Positions 58,161 through 64,000 of a stretch of 64,000 nt of DNA are shown here, piece by piece. Position 1 is the first letter of the stretch, and every line of letters begins with the position of its first letter. Source of the DNA: Lysinibacillus sp. FSL K6-0232 (lineage in GTDB: Bacteria; Bacillota; Bacilli; Bacillales_A; Planococcaceae); assembly GCF_038008325.1 (NCBI RefSeq), contig NZ_JBBOYW010000001.1:1602001-1666000 (forward strand), read 5' to 3'. Under the pieces are notes generated by a model that saw nothing but the letters and a program-made list of their open reading frames with translations, was not told the origin of the DNA and did no database searches. The translations under genes were made by a program, and so were the position numbers.

Positions 58161-59219
58161 TTGAATACAATTTTTAGCGTCACACAAAAACAATTATATG
58201 ATTTTTTATTAAATGTAGCGCCTGTACGACCTGTTTTTATATGGGGAGCACCGGGTATTGGAAAATCAGCAATCGTTGAAAATTTTGCAAGTGAATTAGG
58301 CTTGCCATGTGTTTCTTTATTGGGCAGTCAGCTAGCGCCTGAGGATATTATTGGGGTTCCGCAAATTAAGGATGGCCATAGTGTTTTCTGTCCACCGAAA
58401 ATGATTGCTCGAAATGAGCCTTATTGTCTTTTTTTAGATGAATTAAATGCTTGCTCACAGGAGGTACAAAAGGCATTTTATAGCTTGATTCATGAGCAAA
58501 GGATCGGTGAGTTTATTTTACCAGAGGGAACGATTGTCATTGGAGCGGGCAATCGAGCACAGGATAGTGCCATAGTCAAGCCAATGTCCTCTGCATTAAT
58601 CAATCGCATGGTGCATGTGCAGCTAAGAGCCTCTCATCGAGATTGGCTAGAATGGGCTTATGCACATGAAATTCATCCATATGTGATTGAATATATTCAA
58701 ATGCGTCCAGATCATTTATGGAGTGAGCCGCCAAAAACCGAGGAGCCCTTCTCCACACCACGCTCGTGGCATATGCTAAGCGATTGCCTCTATGCCTATG
58801 GGAAGAGCTTAGGAGAAACAGATATTGATATTTTAGCAAGTAGCTGTTTATCGCCACATACGGCAAGTCAGTTTAAAGCCTTTATCAAACAAATACAAAG
58901 CAAATATGATTTAGCAAAAATTATTAATGGTGAACTACGTTGGCCAGATCAGCCTGATGAAAGAGATTTATTGTATTTTATGGCACAATCCTTGCGTGCC
59001 CAGCTTATCAAGGAGCTGCCAAATGAACATACAACATTAAAGGCGAATCAACGACAGCTTGCCTTTCGTGCCAAGGATTTAATCAAGGACCTATCAGCCA
59101 TTAGCTTAGAAATTGCACAAATGGTTGTAGCAGAGCAGAAGGGTGAGGCACTGCCTGCATGGTTTATGCTAGAGGTGATTAGAGATTTACCACGTTTGGT
59201 CGCTAAAAAGGATGGGTAA
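58161..59219 (+). CDS. MoxR-type AAA ATPase
   Basis: 352 residues. Walker A GAPGIGKS (29-36), Walker B CLFLDELNA (89-97), a sensor-1 region (VIGAGNRAQDS) and arginine-rich SALINRMVHVQLR. It belongs to the MoxR-like AAA group that pairs with VWA proteins. The VWA partner starts 3 bases after its stop, so the two act together, probably as a chaperone or metal-insertion machine with an unknown client. AAAGGAAG lies before a TTG/ATG start at 58161. Confidence 0.9.
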   Translation: MNTIFSVTQKQLYDFLLNVAPVRPVFIWGAPGIGKSAIVENFASELGLPCVSLLGSQLAPEDIIGVPQIKDGHSVFCPPKMIARNEPYCLFLDELNACSQEVQKAFYSLIHEQRIGEFILPEGTIVIGAGNRAQDSAIVKPMSSALINRMVHVQLRASHRDWLEWAYAHEIHPYVIEYIQMRPDHLWSEPPKTEEPFSTPRSWHMLSDCLYAYGKSLGETDIDILASSCLSPHTASQFKAFIKQIQSKYDLAKIINGELRWPDQPDERDLLYFMAQSLRAQLIKELPNEHTTLKANQRQLAFRAKDLIKDLSAISLEIAQMVVAEQKGEALPAWFMLEVIRDLPRLVAKKDG

Positions 59220-59222
59220 TAG

Positions 59223-61022
59223 ATGGCGAAAAAAAGGAAAGCTGCACAGCAGGAACATAAAAATAGTAAAAATATTGCGCTTGGACATGCCATTGTAGCT
59301 GAGCATCCACTATTTGCGGCGCTTTGTCATGCCGTTTATTTGCAATATGAAAGTATGCCGCAAAAAGATTGGGCTTACGTGACAAGCACAGGCATGATTA
59401 GTGTCAATCAGGATCAAAAAGGACAGCCAAATGAATGGGCCTATGTGATTGCCCATTGCTTATTGCATCTTGGCTTATCCCATCATCAGCCGAAAGAACA
59501 GCCTGAATTATGGAATATTGCCTGTGATTGCTATATTACAAAATTTTTAGCAGAGCTAAAATTTGGGCAAGCACCGAAGGAGATGAATGAGCCGCTTTTT
59601 GAATCCTTTAGCTCTGAGGAGAAATTATATGAAAAATTGCTGCGCGAAGGTGTACCAGAGCATTTAAAGGGCTATAGTACAATGCCAGGGCAAACAGATT
59701 TTATCACTACAGCACGAGGCAATGATTATTTTTACAGTGGTTATCGTAGTAATTATCCGATCCTATTTGCTGAGGGCTTATCAAAGGCTGTACAAAGCGC
59801 GATTCGTGTAGCAGGAGGTGTAGATAGCACACTAGCAGGCTCAATGATTATTACGCAGGCAGAGCGTGCAAGGGCTTGGTTTATGAGCTCCTATCCATTG
59901 TTTGGCGCACTAGCCGCAGATTTTACGATTATTGAAGACCCACTTATTTGTACACGAATGGATATTTCGGTTGCAGCGATTGCAGTTGATACAAAGGAAA
60001 TTTACATTAATGCTTCTGTACCGATGACGGATGAGGAAATGAGGTTTCTGATCGCCCATGAATTGCTGCATGCTGGGCTTAGTCATACTACACGCAGACA
60101 AGGGCGTGATGCATATTTATGGAATGTTGCCTGTGATTATGTCATTAATGGCTGGCTTATGGATATGAAAATTGGGGAGATGCCAGCAATTGGGGGACTC
60201 TATGACCCTGCGTTAAAGGGCTTATCAGCGGAATCCATTTATGATCGAATTGTCACTGATATAAGAATGTATCGTAAGCTGCGAACGTTTCGAGGGCAGG
60301 GTACTGTGGATATAATGGAAACAAAGCCACCTGATTTCTGGGAAGGGCAAAGAGGAATGGATTTGGATGCATTTTATAGACGAGCGCTAAGTCAAGGGCT
60401 GAGCTATCATATGGCACAGGATAGGGGCTATTTGCCACAGGGGCTTGTGGAGGAAATTCGCAGTCTTGCACAGCCACCAATTGCATGGGATGTGGAATTA
60501 GCGCGCTGGTTTGATCGTATGTTTCAGCCGATTGACAAGGTGAGAACATATGCACGACCAAGCAGAAGACAAGCATCAACGCCTGATATTGCACGCCCAA
60601 GATGGATATATCAAAGCGGCGAGGCAGATGGACGTACATTTGCGGTCATTATTGATACATCAGGCTCAATGGATCGTTTACTGTTAGGCAAGGCACTTGG
60701 TACGATTGCCAGCTATAGTATAGCAAGAGATGTACCCCTTGTACGTGTTATTTTTTGTGATGCTGTTGCCTATGATGCGGGCTATATAGCGCCTGAGGAA
60801 TTGCTGACAAAGGTCAAGGTAAGGGGAAGGGGCGGCACGGTATTACAGCCTGGTATCCAGCTAATTGAAGCGGCACAGGATTTCCCAAAGGACGGTCCTA
60901 TTCTTATTATTACAGATGGGCAATGTGATCGCCTGACCATTAAACGGGCACATGCCTTTGTGCTACCACAAGGAGCTAAACTACCATTTGTACCAAAGGG
61001 CGAGGTCTTTAGAATGAAATAA
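59223..61022 (+). CDS. VWA-like protein with tandem metallopeptidase-like domains
   Basis: 599 residues. Residues about 20-150 and 215-345 are two copies of the DUF2201 N-terminal metallopeptidase-like domain. Copy 2 has a full HELLHAGLSH zinc motif (H279, E280, H283, H288) and LWNVACDYVINGWL. Copy 1 reads HCLLHLGLSH (H78-H82) with the catalytic Glu replaced by Cys, followed by ELWNIACDCYITKFL. The C-terminal VWA-like domain (about 470-599) carries the MIDAS DTSGS (478-482). It is the partner of the upstream MoxR ATPase. Function unknown; the copy-1 site is expected to be inactive as a peptidase. Confidence 0.85.
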   Translation: MAKKRKAAQQEHKNSKNIALGHAIVAEHPLFAALCHAVYLQYESMPQKDWAYVTSTGMISVNQDQKGQPNEWAYVIAHCLLHLGLSHHQPKEQPELWNIACDCYITKFLAELKFGQAPKEMNEPLFESFSSEEKLYEKLLREGVPEHLKGYSTMPGQTDFITTARGNDYFYSGYRSNYPILFAEGLSKAVQSAIRVAGGVDSTLAGSMIITQAERARAWFMSSYPLFGALAADFTIIEDPLICTRMDISVAAIAVDTKEIYINASVPMTDEEMRFLIAHELLHAGLSHTTRRQGRDAYLWNVACDYVINGWLMDMKIGEMPAIGGLYDPALKGLSAESIYDRIVTDIRMYRKLRTFRGQGTVDIMETKPPDFWEGQRGMDLDAFYRRALSQGLSYHMAQDRGYLPQGLVEEIRSLAQPPIAWDVELARWFDRMFQPIDKVRTYARPSRRQASTPDIARPRWIYQSGEADGRTFAVIIDTSGSMDRLLLGKALGTIASYSIARDVPLVRVIFCDAVAYDAGYIAPEELLTKVKVRGRGGTVLQPGIQLIEAAQDFPKDGPILIITDGQCDRLTIKRAHAFVLPQGAKLPFVPKGEVFRMK

Positions 61023-61053
61023 TGGCAGCGCATAGTGAGGAAGGAGCGCATCA

Positions 61054-62010
61054 ATGATTAAATTTGACAATGTTTCTAAAAGCTATAGTCGTGATCATAC
61101 GGCTGTTAAAGCATTGAATGTAGAAATTAACAAGGGCGAATTTTTTGTGATTATCGGTCCAAGCGGCTGTGGTAAAACGACTTTATTAAAGATGATTAAC
61201 CGATTAATCCCTGTCACAGAGGGAACAATTTGGCTTCAGCAGCAAAAAATTAGCGATTACAATATTCATGAATTGCGCTGGCGCATTGGCTATGTTTTAC
61301 AGCAAATCGCTCTTTTTCCGCATATGACGATTGCAGAAAATATTGCCATTGTGCCTGAATTAAAAAAATGGTCGAAGGCGACAATTGACAAACGGGTGGA
61401 TGAATTACTCGCAATGGTTGGGCTAGAGCCAGCTAGCTACCGCCAGCGCAAGCCAAAGGAGCTTTCTGGCGGTGAGCAGCAACGGGTTGGGGTTGTTCGT
61501 GCTTTAGCGGCTGACCCTGATATTATTTTAATGGATGAGCCCTTTAGTGCATTGGACCCGATTAGCCGTACAAAGCTACAGGATGATTTGCTGGAAATGC
61601 AGCGTACCATTCAAAAAACAATTGTCTTTGTGTCCCATGATATGCAGGAGGCACTTAAATTAGGGGATCGGCTTTGTTTGATGAAGGATGGCGAAATTGT
61701 GCAAATTGGCACACCTCACGAGATTATCCAAAATCCTGCCAATGACTTTGTGCGGCAATTTATAGGAATTAAAGACGATATGGCTAATATCTTTGATATC
61801 CAAGCAGTGATGCAGCCAATCGTTAGCTCACAGCCATTAAATGCTATGGTTTTGGCGGATGCTTCATTGGCAACCATTCTTGAACAGCTTGCACAGCATG
61901 ATGAGTTAGCTGTGGAAAAGGATGGGGAACGTATTGGACGTATTACACGAGCATCTATGCTGCAATATTTAGCTAAGGATTATGGAGAAAGAGGTGCTGC
62001 TGATGACTAA
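61054..62010 (+). CDS. Osmoprotectant ABC transporter ATPase (OpuCA-like)
   Basis: 318 residues. Walker A GPSGCGKTT (about 36-44), Q-loop, LSGGEQQRVGVVRAL, Walker B ILMDEPFSALD, then a C-terminal region with one CBS-like part (about 245-315) as in quaternary-amine importers. It energises the permease-binding protein fusion downstream, overlapping it by 8 bases. Substrates of this family are glycine betaine, carnitine, choline or proline betaine. AAGGAGCG precedes the ATG. Confidence 0.9.
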   Translation: MIKFDNVSKSYSRDHTAVKALNVEINKGEFFVIIGPSGCGKTTLLKMINRLIPVTEGTIWLQQQKISDYNIHELRWRIGYVLQQIALFPHMTIAENIAIVPELKKWSKATIDKRVDELLAMVGLEPASYRQRKPKELSGGEQQRVGVVRALAADPDIILMDEPFSALDPISRTKLQDDLLEMQRTIQKTIVFVSHDMQEALKLGDRLCLMKDGEIVQIGTPHEIIQNPANDFVRQFIGIKDDMANIFDIQAVMQPIVSSQPLNAMVLADASLATILEQLAQHDELAVEKDGERIGRITRASMLQYLAKDYGERGAADD

Positions 62011-63523
62011 TTTACTAGAAGTGTTTGATGAACGTAAAGGTCAGCTAATGGCAGCATTGCTTGAGCATATAGAAATTTCCTTTATCGCGCTATTTTTTGC
62101 AGTGCTAATTGCCATTCCTCTAGGCATTTATTTAACCAATAAAAGGAAGATTGCTGAAAGTATTATTGGTATTAGTGCCGTCTTGCAAACAATTCCTTCG
62201 CTTGCCTTACTTGGTCTATTGATTCCGTTATTTGGCATTGGGAAGGTGCCTGCGATTATTGCGTTAGTTGCCTATGCGCTATTGCCTATTTTACGGAATA
62301 CCTATACAGGTATTCAGGAGGTAGATCCATCGTTGAAGGAAGCGGCATTGGCAATGGGGATGAATATGCCCAAGCGTTTAGTAAAGGTTGAATTGCCGCT
62401 TGCGATGCCTGTTATTATGGCAGGTATTCGAACAGCGATGGTATTAATTGTAGGGACAGCTACGTTAGCCGCATTAATTGGTGCTGGTGGCTTAGGAGAT
62501 ATTATTTTGCTTGGCATTGATCGCAATAATACAGCGCTTATTTTATTAGGCGCTATACCAGCAGCCATTTTAGCACTTATTTTTGATGTATTGCTAAAAA
62601 AATTAGAGGCATTATCATTTAAACAAACAGTGACCACATTAAGTCTTATTAGTGTCGTCGCTCTTGCGATGATGTTTTTCCCGCTTCTGCAAGGAAAAAA
62701 TGATGAACAACAGCTTGTGATTGCGGGCAAGCTTGGCGCTGAGCCTGAAATTTTGATTAATATGTATCAATTATTGATTGAGCAAGACACAGACTTAGAG
62801 GTGCAATTAAAGCCAGGGCTTGGGAAAACATCATTTGTTTTTAATGCCTTAAAATCAGGAAGCATTGATCTTTATCCTGAGTTTACAGGAACAGCCATTG
62901 CAGAGTTTTTAAAGGAAGAAGCGGTAAATAATCAGCAAGAAGATGTTTATGAGCAGGCAAAGGAAGGAATGCTTGCGCAATTTGATATGGTGCTGCTAAG
63001 TCCCATGCGTTATAACAACACATATGCACTTGCTGTATCAAAGGAAATAGCGGAAGCTCATCAGCTCCAAACAATTTCAGATTTAAAGCCGCTCGCGCAG
63101 ACGATTCGAGCAGGCTTTACACTAGAATTTAATGATCGTAAGGATGGCTATGTCGGTATGCAAAAACGCTATAATATGACGCTTGCCAATGTGACAACAA
63201 TGGAGCCAAAGCTACGCTATCAAGCCATTGCAGCAGGGACTATTGATGTACTGGATGCTTATTCAACAGATAGTGAAATTCGCGAATATGGTTTACAGGT
63301 ATTAGAGGACGATCAAGCATTGTTCCCGCCTTACCAGGGAGCGCCATTAATTAGAAAAGAAACATTGGCGAAATATCCTGAGATTGAAGCAGCGTTAAAC
63401 AAGCTTGCCAATCAAATTACTGACGATGAAATGCGTGAAATGAACTATCAGGTGAACGTAGAAGGAAAGTCTGCAGCAGATGTAGCGAAAGCCTACTTAC
63501 AAGAGAATGGATTGCTTCAATAA
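62003..63523 (+). CDS. Osmoprotectant ABC permease fused to substrate-binding domain
   Basis: 506 residues from ATG 62003 (AGAGGTG 6 bases upstream; the in-frame ATG at 61982 lies deep in the upstream gene). Residues 1-205 are a BPD_transp_1 permease with about six helices and the EAA loop (EVDPSLKEAALAMGMNMPKRLVKVELPLAMPVI). After a seventh helix near 215-230 comes an OpuAC-type binding domain (about 235-505). Such fusions tether two binding domains per dimer to the membrane. The genes form a two-cistron uptake system for compatible solutes. Confidence 0.92.
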   Translation: MTNLLEVFDERKGQLMAALLEHIEISFIALFFAVLIAIPLGIYLTNKRKIAESIIGISAVLQTIPSLALLGLLIPLFGIGKVPAIIALVAYALLPILRNTYTGIQEVDPSLKEAALAMGMNMPKRLVKVELPLAMPVIMAGIRTAMVLIVGTATLAALIGAGGLGDIILLGIDRNNTALILLGAIPAAILALIFDVLLKKLEALSFKQTVTTLSLISVVALAMMFFPLLQGKNDEQQLVIAGKLGAEPEILINMYQLLIEQDTDLEVQLKPGLGKTSFVFNALKSGSIDLYPEFTGTAIAEFLKEEAVNNQQEDVYEQAKEGMLAQFDMVLLSPMRYNNTYALAVSKEIAEAHQLQTISDLKPLAQTIRAGFTLEFNDRKDGYVGMQKRYNMTLANVTTMEPKLRYQAIAAGTIDVLDAYSTDSEIREYGLQVLEDDQALFPPYQGAPLIRKETLAKYPEIEAALNKLANQITDDEMREMNYQVNVEGKSAADVAKAYLQENGLLQ

Positions 63524-63535
63524 CAGCAAATAAGA

Positions 63536-63598
63536 TAAAAAAACGAACTATGGCGAAACATGAAAGGTGAAGTTTCGCAAAATAGTTCGTTTTTTTAT
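63536..63598 (+). terminator. Terminator after the osmoprotectant operon
   Basis: AAAAAACGAACTAT-G-GCGAAAC pairs with GTTTCGC-AAA-ATAGTTCGTTTTTT, followed by ATTT. Confidence 0.9.
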
Positions 63599-63638
63599 TT
63601 ATATCAGTAAATATTTAATGTTTATCATTAATTAATTA

Positions 63639-63666
63639 TTGACAAGGATAAATCAAGCTGTATAAT
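63639..63666 (+). promoter_or_regulatory. Promoter upstream of the DUF2975 remnant
   Basis: TTGACA (63639-63644), 16 bases, TATAAT (63661-63666): both hexamers are consensus. Confidence 0.7.
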
Positions 63667-63691
63667 AAAAACAGGAAAAGGGATGCTGATT

Positions 63692-63922
63692 ATGGAGCAA
63701 ACAGTTTAAAGTAAGGAATTTCGATTATTGGCAAATTGCCTACAGGGTGATTGTGTTAAGCTTGAGTCACTATTTGTAAAGACGGATATTATTAAGGGCA
63801 TTAGCTATCATTTTACAGGTATTAATTGGACACTATTATTATGTAGTTTGGTCATTTGGACAATTGCGCGTATTTTCCGATATGGTGCATTTTTACAGGA
63901 TGAATATGATGCAACAGCTTAG
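63692..63922 (+). pseudogene. DUF2975 membrane protein remnant
   Basis: A strong promoter and ribosome site lead to ATG 63692, but this frame stops after five codons (MEQTV). An open frame from TTG 63728 encodes 64 residues; its last 45 (ISYHFTGINWTLLLCSLVIWTIARIFRYGAFLQDEYD) match the C-terminus of DUF2975 proteins (normally about 160 residues). The middle is missing, so it looks like an internal deletion. The YozG-type regulator gene that normally accompanies DUF2975 follows 11 bases later and seems intact. Confidence 0.75.
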
Positions 63923-63933
63923 GAAGTGAGAAT

Positions 63934-64000
63934 ATGGCTATAATTATTCGCTTGGATCGCATGCTAGCAGATCGAAAAATGCAGCTAAGTGAGCTAGCAG
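63934..64000 (+). CDS. YozG-like XRE-family regulator, 3' end outside window
   Basis: Only 22 codons are inside the window. The start AIIIRLDRMLADRKMQLSELA is typical of the short Cro/CI-type YozG regulators that pair with DUF2975 genes. AGGAAGTGAG lies about 8 bases before ATG 63934. Confidence 0.75.
   Translation, partial: MAIIIRLDRMLADRKMQLSELA

Noticed and set aside
58161-61022. Anti-phage ternary system (MoxR-VWA-type defence)
   Set aside because: Some defence systems combine MoxR and VWA proteins, but here the pair sits among housekeeping genes without other defence genes, and the partner has DUF2201-type domains. There is no evidence for defence.

Overview
The window is about 64 kb of a low-GC Gram-positive chromosome. 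T-box and preQ1 leaders, A-rich Shine-Dalgarno sites, frequent TTG/GTG starts and the gene families present all point to the Bacillaceae/Planococcaceae, with a Lysinibacillus-like organism most likely. That genus is inferred from general gene content, not from a marker gene. The sequence holds no rRNA, tRNA or CRISPR array that I could see.

Layout. 1-5.3 kb: the 3' part of a DUF917 gene, then a ypgQ - ABC-F (YfmR/Uup type) - ypgR cluster. 5.3-14.2 kb: housekeeping genes (GNAT, RDD protein, EamA permease, proBA behind a proline T-box, LysE exporter, DUF1835 protein, LysR regulator, Est30-type esterase). 14.3-25 kb: BrnQ, an SDR/TetR pair, a TetR/ABC-2 permease pair, and a PadR - DUF2812 - ABC transporter operon whose DUF2812 gene is split by an IS630-family element, then TelA. 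25-32 kb: a Fur-box controlled coiled-coil protein, RarD, a long structured leader in front of a MutS2 paralogue without an Smr domain, and an XRE-TPR regulator divergent from an MFS exporter. 32-38 kb: the L-lactate system lutABC, its FadR-type regulator and LctP permease, with two near-identical operators. 38-46.9 kb: ccdA-yneI-ccdC-yneK, small DUF1659/DUF2922/YvrJ proteins, Sco, a DinB-like protein, a chemoreceptor, and two peptidases.

46.9-55.1 kb is an integrated mobile island of about 8.2 kb. It carries a tyrosine integrase at its left end, an IS1182-type remnant, a complete-looking IS66 element, and three cargo genes of unknown function. Its two junctions reconstruct an uninterrupted target that is a perfect 11-bp inverted repeat. 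That repeat was the shared terminator of two convergent genes (LD-carboxypeptidase and glucosaminidase).

55.1-64 kb: a LysM/GH73 glucosaminidase, the queuosine operon queF-queC-VUT transporter with two separate preQ1-I riboswitches (one inside the operon), a MoxR ATPase with a VWA/metallopeptidase-like partner that has a duplicated N-terminal domain, an osmoprotectant ABC transporter, and a decayed DUF2975 gene next to a YozG-like regulator cut by the window end.

The strongest leads are the terminator-targeting island, the twin preQ1 riboswitches, the structured leader of the MutS2 paralogue, the Fur-controlled coiled-coil gene with an 18-codon upstream ORF, the MoxR-VWA pair with a degenerate metal site, and several operator sets readable directly from the sequence (PadR, XRE, TetR, LutR). 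All assignments come from reading the sequence; no database search was run.
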